Made by a program: the position numbers and the translations under genes | Notes under the pieces: model-generated | Told to the model about the DNA's origin: nothing | Databases searched by the model: none | Seen by the model: the letters and a program-made list of their open reading frames with translations, nothing else | Part shown: positions 30,967 through 44,012 of the stretch, piece by piece | How positions within the stretch are numbered: position 1 is the stretch's first letter | How the letters are laid out: each line of letters opens with the position of its first letter | DNA from: Devosia algicola | GTDB taxonomy: Bacteria > Pseudomonadota > Alphaproteobacteria > Rhizobiales > Devosiaceae | Direction of reading: 5' to 3' | Assembly (NCBI RefSeq): GCF_028816455.1 | Contig: NZ_CP118246.1 | Span: forward strand, 806,001-870,000 | DNA: 64,000 nt

Positions 30967-31295
30967 TCCGGCACACCGAATGCAATGTACGCGGCGATAC
31001 ATGCAAATAGAGCACCAAAGCCGTTGAGAACCGAAGCAACAGCATTTCGACGAAAAACGGTCCTTTGATACCTGTCAAATTGTACGAAGGACGGAACTTT
31101 CATCCCGTTGACCACTACCGAACCACCCTCGTTGCCATCAGTCGACAACCGGAAGAGCCCTTCGTTTCCCGGACTAGGCTCCCCGATGTCCAGTTTGACG
31201 AGCAGTCCTGAGAATGATGCGGCGCTCGAAAGTAGCCAGAATATGGCTGCCAGCAACCCCAATACGAGCACGAAAAACTTTGGATGCCAGTACAT
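30963..31295 (-). CDS. Small membrane protein of unknown function
   Basis: A 110-residue protein starting MYWHPKFFVLVLGLLAA (a GTG start six bases earlier is possible). It has one hydrophobic segment at about 7-30 and another at about 88-108 (VLNGFGALFACIAAYIAFG), with a polar loop between them. I recognise no family. Its end overlaps the recG end by four bases in a convergent arrangement, and it starts seven bases after the glmS stop, so it probably rides on glmS transcription. Confidence 0.65.
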   Translation of the reverse strand: MYWHPKFFVLVLGLLAAIFWLLSSAASFSGLLVKLDIGEPSPGNEGLFRLSTDGNEGGSVVVNGMKVPSFVQFDRYQRTVFRRNAVASVLNGFGALFACIAAYIAFGVPD

Positions 31296-31301
31296 CGCCA
31301 C

Positions 31302-33130
31302 CTATTCAACCGTCACCGACTTGGCCAGGTTGCGCGGCTGATCAACGTCCGTACCCATCGCCACCGCCGTATGATAAGCCAGCAATTGCACCGGTATCAG
31401 CGCCAGAATCGGTGCCACAAAACTCGAAATCTGCGGAATCAATATGGTCTCGGCAACGCCCTGTCCCACTGTCGCCGCACCCGCCGCGTCCGTGATCAAA
31501 ATGATCTTGCCGCCACGCGCCGCAACTTCCTGCATGTTGGAGAGGGTCTTGTCGACCAACTCGTCCGATGGCGCCACAACGATAACCGGCATCGCCTCAT
31601 CAACCAGCGCAATCGGCCCATGCTTGAGACTCACCCGCTGCATAGCCTTCAGCGTGTATATAGGAAATTTCCTTGAGCTTGAGTGCTCCCTCCATGGCAA
31701 TGGGAAACATCACCCCACGCCCGAGGTAAAGCACGTCCTTGGCCTTGGAGAGTTTTTTAGCGATCTCGACGACCCGATCTTCCTCGCCCAATGCCTGTGA
31801 GACGGCATTGGGCACCGATATCAGCGCCCGAACCAATGCCGTTTCCTGTTCCGCGCTCAGCACGCCGCGCGCCCGCCCCGCGGCAATGACAAGGCTCGCC
31901 AACGCCGTCAATTGTGCCGACAATGCTTTGGTCGACGCCACCCCGATTTCGGGTCCGCACAGGATCGGAAACACCACATCGGACTCGCGCGCAATGGTTG
32001 ATTCCCGCGTATTGACCAGCGCCGCCACATGGTGGCCTTGCCCGGCGCAATAGCGTAGCGCCGCCAATGTGTCGGCAGTCTCGCCCGATTGCGATATGAA
32101 CAACGACAATCCGCCTTTTTCCATCGGCGGCTCACGGTAACGAAATTCGGACGCCACATCGATGTCCACCGGCAGGCGCGCATAGCGTTCAAACCAGTAT
32201 TTCGCCACCGCGCCGGCAAAATAGGCAGTGCCACAGGCGCTGATGGTCAACCGGGTCAATGTGGCAAAATCGAACGGTAACGCCTCGCGGATCGAGACCT
32301 TTTCCGCGCCCATATCCACATAGTGGCTCAGCGTATGCGAGATGGTTTCGGGCTGCTCATAGATTTCCTTGGCCATGAAATGGCGGTGGTTGCCCCGATC
32401 AACCAGCAACGCCGACACCTGCGACAATTGCTGCGCCCGCTCGACCACCCTGTCATTGCCATCACGTATGACCACACTTGTTGGCGTGATCACCGCCCAG
32501 TCGCCATCCTCGAGATAGGCCAATTGCGCTGTAAACGGGGCCAGCGCCATCGCGTCCGACCCTAGATACATTTCACCCCTGCCATAACCAATGGCCAACG
32601 GTGCACCGCTACGCGCAGCAATCAATAAATTCTCGTCCCCCTTGAACATGAAGGCCAGCGCAAACGCCCCGCGCAACTGCTTGAGTGTATTGGCGACCGC
32701 CTGTTCAGGCGTAGCGCCTCGATCCAGGCTCACGCGTCACCCATAGCGCCACCGACTCCGTGTCGGTCTGTGTCGTGGGCGTGTAACCGTCCTTGGCAAG
32801 ATTTTCGAGAAGCTGTCTGAAATTTTCAATAATGCCATTGTGAACAATCGCAACGCGTTCAGTGGCGTGGGGATGAGCGTTCTGCTCGGTCGGTGCGCCA
32901 TGGGTCGCCCAGCGTGTGTGGCCTATCCCGATCCGTCCCAATAAAGGCGCGCCTGCCAGCTTTTGTGACAGATTGCCCAGCTTGCCCTCCGCCCGGAGGC
33001 GACCAATTGCGCCGCCGTCCAGTGTAGCGATCCCGGCGCTGTCATAGCCGCGATATTCCAGGCGCCGCAACGCATCGACCAGCCTGTCGGCAACCGGCCC
33101 GTTGCCGACAATTCCAACAATACCGCACAT
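31302..33130 (-). CDS. glmS: Glucosamine-6-phosphate synthase GlmS (two frame breaks)
   Basis: Converts fructose-6-phosphate and glutamine to glucosamine-6-phosphate, the first step to UDP-GlcNAc. The N-terminal Cys2 nucleophile is in MCGIVGIVGNG, followed by a class II glutamine amidotransferase domain (TRWATHGAPTEQNAHPH) and two SIS sugar domains (SACGTAYFAG, SQSGETADTLAAL). Breaks at 32726-32731 (AGGCTC) and 31627-31632 (AGACTC): removing a base each time gives WVTRELDRGATPEQAV and YAAGELKHGPIALVDE, and 608 residues, the family length. The stop is followed closely by a small membrane-protein gene; glmU lies just upstream. Essential for cell wall, so the breaks are unlikely to be real. Confidence 0.95.
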
Positions 33131-33133
33131 TGT

Positions 33134-34493
<1,360 letters not shown>

Positions 34494-34625
34494 GGTCACT
34501 TCTCCGGTTGCAGCAAAAATCATTGCGCAAATATATCGCACGCATCCGTTGGCGAACCGCTAACGTCTCGGCAATGCTATCATCACTTTACGCAATGATT
34601 CGATTGGCTGCCACGGAGTCCGGCA

Positions 34626-35396
34626 TTGGCTAAAGCATCCGCACAATTTCAGCAATCCGACATCACCATATGGGGAATTGTGGCATTGGCTTGTTGTGGC
34701 CTGGCCGTCATGAGTGCCAACATTTCCGCCATTCTGCCCGCCGACATTCTGTCCGGGCTGCACGCGACCCGCCTGCAGGGCGCTAATCTTGAACAATTGC
34801 GCACCCAGGTCGGCGACCTGCGCAATGAGGCCACGCGCTTGCGCCGCGAAAACAATACCCTGGTAACCCGCTTTTCCCTGCAGGAACAGGCCAATAACGA
34901 AGTCACCCGCCGCGTTGGCTCGCTCGAAGTCACCCTGCCAAAACTACTTGAGGCCCTGCCTCCGACGGCCCAGATTGATCGATCTTCCTTGACCGGCGCC
35001 ATCAAGGACGGCGAATCCCTGTCCTATGGCGCCGACGGTGGCTCGGTAACAATCCGCCAGCAACCGCTCGAAACACTGAACGCGACAACCAAACAACCCA
35101 TACCCGCCCCGCTCGACGCACCTGTCGTCACCCCCGATGAAAACGCCTTCGGCATTGCCATTGGCCGCAGCGTGCCTTTTTCGCAGGCGCAGGCGGAGTG
35201 GGAAGATTTATCGATCAAGCTTGGGCCATTATTGTTCGGGCTCGGCCCCTTGCTTGCCGATCAGGTCAATACCGACAATAAGCGCATCATTGTCGGGCCG
35301 ATAACACAGATGTCGGAGGCAACCGCGCTGTGTTCGCGCCTCGAACGCATCTCAATTGCCTGTATGCCTGTACCCTTTTCGGGCACGCCGCTTTAG
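34626..35396 (+). CDS. Membrane-anchored protein with coiled coil and SPOR-like C-terminus
   Basis: A 256-residue protein with a TTG start. One hydrophobic helix at about 14-38 (IWGIVALACCGLAVMSAN), a coiled-coil stretch at about 50-95 (LEQLRTQVGDLRNEATRLRR), a Pro/Thr linker, and a C-terminal region (about 175-250, FGIAIGRSVPFSQAQAEW to SRLERISIACMPVPF) that resembles a SPOR fold in its alternating pattern and its terminal Cys-x-P. I infer a periplasmic glycan-binding or envelope role, but no family name is certain. It is divergent from glmU and is followed by tRNA-Lys on the other strand. Confidence 0.6.
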   Translation: MAKASAQFQQSDITIWGIVALACCGLAVMSANISAILPADILSGLHATRLQGANLEQLRTQVGDLRNEATRLRRENNTLVTRFSLQEQANNEVTRRVGSLEVTLPKLLEALPPTAQIDRSSLTGAIKDGESLSYGADGGSVTIRQQPLETLNATTKQPIPAPLDAPVVTPDENAFGIAIGRSVPFSQAQAEWEDLSIKLGPLLFGLGPLLADQVNTDNKRIIVGPITQMSEATALCSRLERISIACMPVPFSGTPL

Positions 35397-35429
35397 GCCG
35401 CCAATCAGACCGTATCTGCTTGGAAAAAA

Positions 35430-35504
35430 TGGTATGCCGGGAGGGGGTCGAACCCTCGACCATTCGATTAAAAGTCGAATGCTCTACCACTGAGCTACCG
35501 GCAC
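35430..35504 (-). tRNA. tRNA-Lys (anticodon TTT)
   Basis: Cloverleaf on the minus strand: acceptor GTGCCGG / CCGGCAT, D-arm TAGCTCAGTGGTAGAGC, anticodon loop CTTTTAA giving TTT, T-arm GAGGGTTCGACCCCCTC, discriminator A and encoded CCA. Confidence 0.95.
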
Positions 35505-35698
35505 ACGCAGACGCTCGTGGCGTCGCGGCGGAACATAGCCACTGGCCTTGTTCTGTCAACCGCAATATCGCAGCAAATGCATGCCGTCCCCGCCCAATTG
35601 TCATTTTTTTGGCGTCGATCACGCGCCATGCATAGTTAATCCGCCCCTAATACATCAATTCAATGTTTACCCATGATTAGCCGTGCCACGCCATGTGC

Positions 35699-35728
35699 TT
35701 GGACATCGCCTCGTGCGCTTGCGATAAT
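35699..35728 (+). promoter_or_regulatory. Possible sigma-70 type promoter for the Omp25-like gene
   Basis: TTGGAC (35699-35704) and GATAAT (35723-35728) are spaced by 18 bases, about 27 bases before the ATG. Match by eye only; the start of transcription would lie within the short leader. Confidence 0.4.
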
Positions 35729-35754
35729 ATTTTCACCAGCAACGAGACGATCCC

Positions 35755-36435
35755 ATGCAAAAATTTCTCTCAGCGACGCTTCTTTGCGGCGCCTCCTTCG
35801 CCATTTTTTCGACCGCGGCACTGGCGCAGGATGGCGGCTGGGTAGACCCCTCATCCAACGTCGCCTATGGCGGCTCCGCCTATAGCTGGGACGGCTTTTA
35901 CGCCGGTGGCCACCTCGGCTACGGTTTTGGCACCGTCACATCCACAGCCGCAGGCACGACCCAGCAAAATGATCTTCGCGGCTTTGACGGCGGGGCCCAG
36001 GCCGGGTTCAATTTCAGCCTTGGCGGCTTCATCCTGGGCGGCGAAATCGACGGCCAATTCACCAACATCAACCACACCCAGACTGTTGCCGGCCTCGCCA
36101 ACGAGCCGTTCGGCCTTGATTATTACGGTACCGCCCGCGCTCGCGCCGGCTTTGCCTACAATCAGTTCATGCCCTTTGTAACGGCCGGCTACGCCATTGG
36201 GCGCGGCACCGGCAGCTATTCCCAGCTTGGGGGCACGTTCTCCCAGTCGCAAACGCATTCCGGTTGGACTGCCGGTGCCGGCGTTGAATATGCCGCAACC
36301 GAGCAAGTCAGCATCAAGCTCGAATACGACTACACCGACCTTGGCACCCAGACCTATTTCAGCGGTACGGGCACACCCACCGACGCTAATTTCCGCTTCG
36401 GTGCCATTCGCCTGGGAGCAAACTTCCACTTTTAG
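35755..36435 (+). CDS. Outer-membrane beta-barrel protein (Omp25/porin-like family)
   Basis: A 226-residue exported protein with a signal peptide (MQKFLSATLLCGASFAIF, cleavage near ALAQD). The mature part starts with YSWDGFYAGGHLGYGFG, the entry strand typical of Omp25/Omp31-type eight-stranded barrels, continues with alternating aromatic strands (TAGAGVEYAATEQVSIKLEY) and ends with the C-terminal phenylalanine (RLGANFHF) recognised by the BAM machinery. In Brucella and relatives such proteins are abundant envelope-stabilising proteins. Single gene with its own likely promoter; nothing is missing. Confidence 0.88.
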   Translation: MQKFLSATLLCGASFAIFSTAALAQDGGWVDPSSNVAYGGSAYSWDGFYAGGHLGYGFGTVTSTAAGTTQQNDLRGFDGGAQAGFNFSLGGFILGGEIDGQFTNINHTQTVAGLANEPFGLDYYGTARARAGFAYNQFMPFVTAGYAIGRGTGSYSQLGGTFSQSQTHSGWTAGAGVEYAATEQVSIKLEYDYTDLGTQTYFSGTGTPTDANFRFGAIRLGANFHF

Positions 36436-36591
36436 GATGCCTTTGGGGAACCCAATCGCTCCTATCGATATTGTTTAAGCGATGCGGCGCGCGTCAATCG
36501 GACATGGCGGCAAAGGGAACAGGTCGGTTTTTCCGATTTCCCTGCCTGACCAACGCATAGGTAGCCGAGCCCTTATCCCGCCCGCGCCGCA

Positions 36592-37350
36592 TCAACCGTT
36601 GGGTACAGTCACAATCACCGGCCCGCGCCGGGTCGCCACGATTGTGTGCTCATATTGCACACACGGCGCCTTTGGGTCGCTAACCAGCGTCCAGCCATCA
36701 TCCAGGTCACTATCGCGCGCATATTTCCCACCCAGCGACAGGAATGGCTCGATTGTAAAAACTAATCCTTCAACGATCTTGCGTCGTTCCGACCGATCAG
36801 GCCATGTCGGAATTTCACCCGGTTCATCATGCAGGCTTTCACCAACACCATGGCTGGCCAGATTGGTGATCAGCGTATAACCGCCCTTCTTGGCAAATTT
36901 TCCGATGGCCTTGCCGATATTGGCCAAAGGCGCCTTCGGTGCAACCGCGCGAATTCCAGCCCACATCGCCTTGCGCCCATCCCGACAGAGCCGCATCAGC
37001 ACCGCATCCTGGGGTGGCACCACGAACGACGCGCCCATGTCGGCGAAAAAACCATCTTTGGCCGCCGATACGTCTATATTGATCAGATCACCCGGCCCGA
37101 TCACCCGGTCTCCCGGAATACCGTGGGCAATTTCCTCATTGATGGAGATGCACGTCGCACCGGGAAATTCATAGGTCAGCTGCGGCGCCGACTGTGCCCC
37201 CGCCTGTTCAAGCAATATTCGGCCCAGATCGTCAAGTTCAGCCGTCGTCATGCCGGGGCGCATCGCCTCGGCCATCTTGCTGAGCACCACGGCGCAGATG
37301 CCACCAATGGTTTTGAGCTTTTCAAGCTGCTCGTCGCTCGTAACGATCAA
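36592..37350 (-). CDS. map: Methionine aminopeptidase, type I
   Basis: Removes the initiator methionine from new proteins. The 252-residue product has the family core: HGIPGDRVIGPGDLINIDVS (first metal ligands), SHGVGESLHDEP (His ligand) and FTIEPFLSLGG (Glu ligand). The start appears to be TTG at 37350, overlapping the pgi stop TGA as TTGA; no better start is in frame. It is downstream of pgi on the same strand and may be translated by coupling. There is no N-terminal zinc-finger extension. Confidence 0.92.
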   Translation of the reverse strand: MIVTSDEQLEKLKTIGGICAVVLSKMAEAMRPGMTTAELDDLGRILLEQAGAQSAPQLTYEFPGATCISINEEIAHGIPGDRVIGPGDLINIDVSAAKDGFFADMGASFVVPPQDAVLMRLCRDGRKAMWAGIRAVAPKAPLANIGKAIGKFAKKGGYTLITNLASHGVGESLHDEPGEIPTWPDRSERRKIVEGLVFTIEPFLSLGGKYARDSDLDDGWTLVSDPKAPCVQYEHTIVATRRGPVIVTVPNG

Positions 37351-38996
37351 CCCTGCTGGTCCTTATTGGCCAGGTAATAGCCCAACAATCCTTGGGTGGA
37401 ACTGTCATGCCCCTCCGCCGACGCATTGCCCTCAACCTTGGGGACCAGTGCCTTGGCTAACTGCTTACCCAACTCAACACCCCATTGGTCGAACGAATTG
37501 ACGTTCCAGATCACGCCCTGCACAAAGACCTTGTGCTCATATAGCGCGATCAGACTGCCCAGCGTTTCTGGCGTTAGTTGCCTGTAAAACAGCGTGTTCG
37601 ATGGCCGATTGCCAGGAAACACCTTGTGCGGCGCCAAATCCTTGATGTCGCTTTTGGACAGCCCCTGCCCTTTGAGTTCTTCCACTACTTCTTCGATGGA
37701 CTTGCCCAGCATCAGCGCTTCGGACTGCGCCAGTACGTTGGCCACCAGCTTGTCGTGATGCGGCGGCAGAGATTCGTGCGGCTGCGCGGCAATCAGGAAA
37801 TCCAGCGGAATAACGTCGGTGCCCTGATGGATCAGTTGATAAAACGCATGCTGCCCGTTGGTGCCTGGCTCGCCCCAGACAATTGGCCCGGTCGCCCAAG
37901 CTACGGGCTTGCCCGATAATGTTACCGACTTGCCGTTCGATTCCATGTCCTGCTGCTGCAAATAAGCCGCAAAGCGCGACAGACGCTGGTCATAAGGCAA
38001 TACCGCGTGAGTAGAAAAACCCCACACATTGCGATACCAGACGCCCAAAACAGCCATGATCATAGGCAAATTCTTTTCAAGCGGTTCGCTCAAAAAATGC
38101 CGGTCCATGGCGTCGGCGCCCTTGAGCAGTTTCTCGAAATTGTCAAATCCGACCGCCAGCGCAATCGGCAAGCCAATTGCCGACCAGACCGAATAACGGC
38201 CACCGACCCAGTCCCAGAAACCAAATATCCGGTCCGCCCGAATGCCGAATTTACCCGTTGCGTCGAGATTGGTCGAAACGGCGGAAAAATGATCATTCAC
38301 TGCCTGATCACCCAAGGCATTCGTCAACCACGCCCGTGCCGATGCGGCGTTAGTCATCGTCTCGTCGGTGGTGAAAGTCTTGGAGGCGATAACAAACATG
38401 GTGCGAGCCGGATCAAGACCCTTGAGCGTGTCATGAATATGCGCTCCATCAACATTGGACACATAGTGTGCCCGCAAATCTGCGCGCCCATAGGGGGCCA
38501 GCGCCAGCGTCACCATCGCCGGACCGAGATCAGAACCGCCGATACCTATATTGACGATATCGGTGAATTGCTCACCAGAATGGCCGCGAATATCCCCATT
38601 GCGTACCGCATCGGTGAACGCTTTCATGTGCGCCAACACACCGCGTACCGCGGGCACCACATCCTCACCATCCACCGGGATCGGGTGATCGCCCTGATAG
38701 CGCAACGCCATATGCATGACGGCGCGATCTTCGGTAACATTGATATGCTCGCCCTCGCACATTGCTGTACGATGCCCTTCGACATCAGCGGCTCGCGCCA
38801 GTTCAAACAGAGCCGCCATCGCGTCTTCATCGATCCGATTTTTCGAATAATCGAGAAGAATATCGCCTGCCTGCGCCGAATAGCGTTTGAACCGGTTGGG
38901 ATCGAGCGCAAACTGCACCCGCATCGGTTGATCTTCCAACCGTTTCTTATGCTTGGTCAGCGCTGCAAAGGCAGCCTTGCGTCCGAATTTGGCCAT
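37347..38996 (-). CDS. pgi: Glucose-6-phosphate isomerase
   Basis: Interconverts glucose-6-phosphate and fructose-6-phosphate, the substrate of glmS. The 549-residue product, from the ATG at 38996 (MAKFGRKAAFAAL), has the PGI signatures GIGGSDLGPAMV and VIASKTFTTDETMTNA, and GRYSVWSAIGLPIALAVGFD. The frame is unbroken and the length is normal. An AAGGG ribosome site precedes the start. tgt lies 34 bases upstream on the same strand. Confidence 0.96.
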   Translation of the reverse strand: MAKFGRKAAFAALTKHKKRLEDQPMRVQFALDPNRFKRYSAQAGDILLDYSKNRIDEDAMAALFELARAADVEGHRTAMCEGEHINVTEDRAVMHMALRYQGDHPIPVDGEDVVPAVRGVLAHMKAFTDAVRNGDIRGHSGEQFTDIVNIGIGGSDLGPAMVTLALAPYGRADLRAHYVSNVDGAHIHDTLKGLDPARTMFVIASKTFTTDETMTNAASARAWLTNALGDQAVNDHFSAVSTNLDATGKFGIRADRIFGFWDWVGGRYSVWSAIGLPIALAVGFDNFEKLLKGADAMDRHFLSEPLEKNLPMIMAVLGVWYRNVWGFSTHAVLPYDQRLSRFAAYLQQQDMESNGKSVTLSGKPVAWATGPIVWGEPGTNGQHAFYQLIHQGTDVIPLDFLIAAQPHESLPPHHDKLVANVLAQSEALMLGKSIEEVVEELKGQGLSKSDIKDLAPHKVFPGNRPSNTLFYRQLTPETLGSLIALYEHKVFVQGVIWNVNSFDQWGVELGKQLAKALVPKVEGNASAEGHDSSTQGLLGYYLANKDQQG

Positions 38997-39030
38997 GTCC
39001 AAAACCCTTATTTGTCCGAGGTTCGAATAG

Positions 39031-41239
<2,209 letters not shown>

Positions 41240-41275
41240 CGGTTCATCGATATTTTGGTCGAACACTACAATTTC

Positions 41276-41302
41276 GGCGGCGCAGGCAAAACCTACGCCG
41301 CC
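41276..41302 (-). terminator. Strong GC hairpin between the cyclophilin gene and queA
   Basis: Arms GGCGGCG-AGG and CCT-CGCCGCC pair with a single C/A mismatch around a CAAAA loop. It lies 22 bases after the cyclophilin stop and 37 bases before the queA ATG. No T-run follows, so it could be a factor-dependent stop or an attenuator rather than a classical terminator. Confidence 0.5.
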
Positions 41303-41324
41303 GTACGCTAATCTGGCGTTGGTC

Positions 41325-41804
41325 TTAGGCAGCGATGTCGGCAGCCACCTTTACCGAAACCATATTGTCGGGGTTCTGCACCGGCTCGCCGCGCTTGATC
41401 TTGTCGACATTGTCCATGCCTTCAATGACCTTGCCCCAAACCGTATATTGCTTGTTGAGGAATGGCGCATCATCAAAGCAGATGAAGAACTGCGAATTGG
41501 CGCTGTCTGGATTGGATGAACGGGCCATCGAAGCCGTGCCGCGCACATGGGGCTCGGCGTTGAATTCCTGCTTCAGGTCAGGATATTTCGAACCACCGGT
41601 TCCGCGACCCTGCGGGCAACCGGTTTGCGCCATAAAGCCCTCGATCACGCGATGAAATACGATGCCGTCGTAAAAACCTTCGCGCGCCAGCTTCTTGATA
41701 TGCGCAACATGGTTTGGCGCGAGGTCGGGGCGCATGGCAATAACCACATTGCCCTGCGACGTTTCAATGACGAGGGTGTTTTCGGGATCGGCGTAATCGG
41801 CCAT
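41325..41804 (-). CDS. Cytoplasmic peptidyl-prolyl cis-trans isomerase (cyclophilin)
   Basis: Catalyses proline isomerisation in protein folding. The 159-residue product (ATG 41804, AGGAAG ribosome site) has the cyclophilin core: [36 protein letters not shown] and [15 protein letters not shown]. It has no signal peptide, so it acts in the cytoplasm. It is the third gene of coaD-ppi-ppi and is clearly a paralogue of the neighbouring exported cyclophilin. Confidence 0.93.
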   Translation of the reverse strand: MADYADPENTLVIETSQGNVVIAMRPDLAPNHVAHIKKLAREGFYDGIVFHRVIEGFMAQTGCPQGRGTGGSKYPDLKQEFNAEPHVRGTASMARSSNPDSANSQFFICFDDAPFLNKQYTVWGKVIEGMDNVDKIKRGEPVQNPDNMVSVKVAADIAA

Positions 41805-41846
41805 GAGGCTCACTTCCTGTTGTTTGTGAAAATGCAGGTAGCGCTG

Positions 41847-42428
41847 CTACTCGCGGTATTCAATGGTTGCTTTCACGATCTTGTCGGGATTTGCAACCGT
41901 GCCGTTCTCTTCTTTCGAACCTTTTTTCAGCCCATCAACGAATTCCATGCCGCTAACCACCTTGCCAAACACGGTATATTGCCCGTTCAGAAAGCTGCCA
42001 TCGTCATACATGATGAAAAACTGAGAATTGGCGCTATTAGGATCCTGCGAACGCGCCATGCCTACCGTGCCGCGCACGAATGGCTCACTGGTGAACTCGG
42101 CCTTCAGGTCCGGTAGGTCGGAGCCGCCCATGCCGGTACCGGTCGGATCGCCCGTCTGGGCCATAAATCCTTCAATAACGCGATGGAATACGATTCCGTC
42201 ATAAAAACCCTGCTCGGTCAGCGCGACGATCTGGGCGACATGGTTCGGGGCGAGGCTTGGTTCAAGTTCGATATCAACGGTACCAGCCTCAAGCTGCAAC
42301 ATCATGTGCGGTGTGCCTGCCGGCGTCTGCGCCAACGCGGCACCCGGAAACAGACTGGCAACTACTGCGGCACCAGCAAATGCCACGGTGGCAATAAACG
42401 AGCGTCGCGTGGACGAAAATACAGTCAT
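41847..42428 (-). CDS. Exported cyclophilin with a twin-arginine type signal
   Basis: A periplasmic peptidyl-prolyl isomerase. The N-terminus has STRRSFIATVAFAGAAVVA and GAALAQT, a signal peptide with a twin-arginine motif (S-T-R-R-S-F), which suggests Tat export rather than Sec. The core is a cyclophilin ([36 protein letters not shown]). The 193-residue product is about 40 residues longer than the cytoplasmic paralogue because of the leader. It overlaps coaD by four bases. Confidence 0.92.
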   Translation of the reverse strand: MTVFSSTRRSFIATVAFAGAAVVASLFPGAALAQTPAGTPHMMLQLEAGTVDIELEPSLAPNHVAQIVALTEQGFYDGIVFHRVIEGFMAQTGDPTGTGMGGSDLPDLKAEFTSEPFVRGTVGMARSQDPNSANSQFFIMYDDGSFLNGQYTVFGKVVSGMEFVDGLKKGSKEENGTVANPDKIVKATIEYRE

Positions 42429-42913
42429 GGGTTCAAAGCCTTGAGTACGATCTGTGGAACGAAGGCGGAAATGTCGCCGCCCATTTGTGCTATCTGACGC
42501 ACCAATGTGGCCGAGATGTGCCGCACATGCGGGCTGGACGGCAGGAAGACCGTTTGCAGGTCCGGCGCCATTTGCGCATTCATTCCAACCATCTGCATTT
42601 CATAATTATAATCGGTCGTGTCGCGCAATCCGCGAATAATCAGCTTGGCACCATGATCGCGCGCCGCATGCACCATCAGTCCCGAGAACTCCACGATATT
42701 GAATTCGGTATCTGTACGCTTGCCGACAGGGGCCAAAACCTGTTCCAAAAGCGCCAGCCGGCTTTCATGCGCCAATAATGGCTGCTTGGTCGCATTGCTG
42801 CCCACCGCCACCACCAGCCTGTCCACCAGCTTGCAGGCACGCTCAACAACGTCCAGATGACCATTGGTCACCGGATCGAAAGAACCGGGGTAAAATCCCA
42901 CCAGCTTGGCCAT
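42425..42913 (-). CDS. coaD: Phosphopantetheine adenylyltransferase
   Basis: Makes dephospho-CoA from 4'-phosphopantetheine and ATP. The 162-residue product has the nucleotidyltransferase motif PGSFDPVTNGHLDVVERA and GLRDTTDYNYEMQMVGMNAQ, then FLPSSPHVRHISATLVRQI. Length and motifs are standard. A GGGGGAG ribosome site precedes the ATG. It leads the coaD-cyclophilin-cyclophilin operon and is divergent from the EamA transporter. Confidence 0.96.
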   Translation of the reverse strand: MAKLVGFYPGSFDPVTNGHLDVVERACKLVDRLVVAVGSNATKQPLLAHESRLALLEQVLAPVGKRTDTEFNIVEFSGLMVHAARDHGAKLIIRGLRDTTDYNYEMQMVGMNAQMAPDLQTVFLPSSPHVRHISATLVRQIAQMGGDISAFVPQIVLKALNP

Positions 42914-43094
42914 TTTTTGATCTCCCCCGTCTGTTGCGCGTTTTTGTCATGGGTTACCCGAATAGGCAAGCCAACCGGCAATTTTGAACAACAGACCATC
43001 GCCATCACGCATTTTGATTCCACCCATCGTCAAAATCGGTTCGACCTGGCCATCCCACAGGAATAGCCTGCCGCGTCTAATCGGAGAAGAATCA

Positions 43095-43985
43095 ATGTCC
43101 GTGCGCGACTGGCTGCTCATTATTTTCATCGGCAGCATCTGGGGTTGCTCGTTTCTGTTCAACGCCGTGCTCATTCGCGAACTCGGCCCCATCTGGGTAT
43201 CCGCCGGACGCGTCTCCATTGCGGCAATTGCCAGTTGGCTTGCGCTGATGGCCATGAAAAAGCCCGTCCCCCGCGATCCGGCGCTGATCGGCAAACTCAT
43301 GCTTCTAGGCGTTTTCAGTTATGCCATCCCCTTCACGCTCTTTCCCTTGGGCCAACAGGTCATCCCCAGTGGCCTGACCGCCATCATCAATGCCCTCACC
43401 CCGATCATGACTGTGATTGTTTCAAATTTCTGGCCCGGCGGCGAAAAAGCCAGCACCAACAAGAGCTTTGGCGTCCTGGCAGGCTTTGCCGGTGCCGCGC
43501 TGATCGCCTGGCCAGCCCTGTCGGCTGGTGGCACCACGCGCCTTTGGGGCATTGCCGCGTGCCTGATGGCCACTATTCTTTATGCAATAACCCTCAATGT
43601 CGCCCGCAGCTTCAAGGCGGTCGAACCCACGGTTTTGGCCACCATCGCGCTGACCGGTGCCTCCATCGCTGCCGTGCCGGTCGCCCTGGTCGGCGAGGGC
43701 ATTCCCCACATCACCCACATCGAAACCTGGGCCGCATGGCTGGCATTGGGCTTGATCTCTACCGCGCTGGCGTTTCAGATCATGTACCGGTTGCTGCCCC
43801 GCATCGGCGCGACCAACTTCGCCTCCAATACGTTTATCGCACCGGTCGTCGCCATTCTGCTCGGCGTCACCCTGCTTGGCGAAACCCTGCAACCTTCCCA
43901 TTATCTGGGCATGGCCGCGATCTTTGTTGGTCTGCTGCTAATCGATGGCCGCATCGTCCGACGCTGGCAACGCGCCAGCACCTGA
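43095..43985 (+). CDS. EamA/DMT family transporter
   Basis: A polytopic inner-membrane exporter of the drug/metabolite transporter superfamily, substrate unknown. The 296-residue product from the ATG at 43095 (GGAGAAG ribosome site) has about ten hydrophobic segments in two EamA repeats: IIFIGSIWGCSFLFNAVLI at the start and LGLISTALAFQIMYRLLPRI with APVVAILLGVTLLGETL near the end. Longer upstream frames lack a plausible membrane start. It is divergent from coaD. Confidence 0.85.
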   Translation: MSVRDWLLIIFIGSIWGCSFLFNAVLIRELGPIWVSAGRVSIAAIASWLALMAMKKPVPRDPALIGKLMLLGVFSYAIPFTLFPLGQQVIPSGLTAIINALTPIMTVIVSNFWPGGEKASTNKSFGVLAGFAGAALIAWPALSAGGTTRLWGIAACLMATILYAITLNVARSFKAVEPTVLATIALTGASIAAVPVALVGEGIPHITHIETWAAWLALGLISTALAFQIMYRLLPRIGATNFASNTFIAPVVAILLGVTLLGETLQPSHYLGMAAIFVGLLLIDGRIVRRWQRAST

Positions 43986-44012
43986 TGATTGGGAGCTGCC
44001 GAAGGATCAAAC

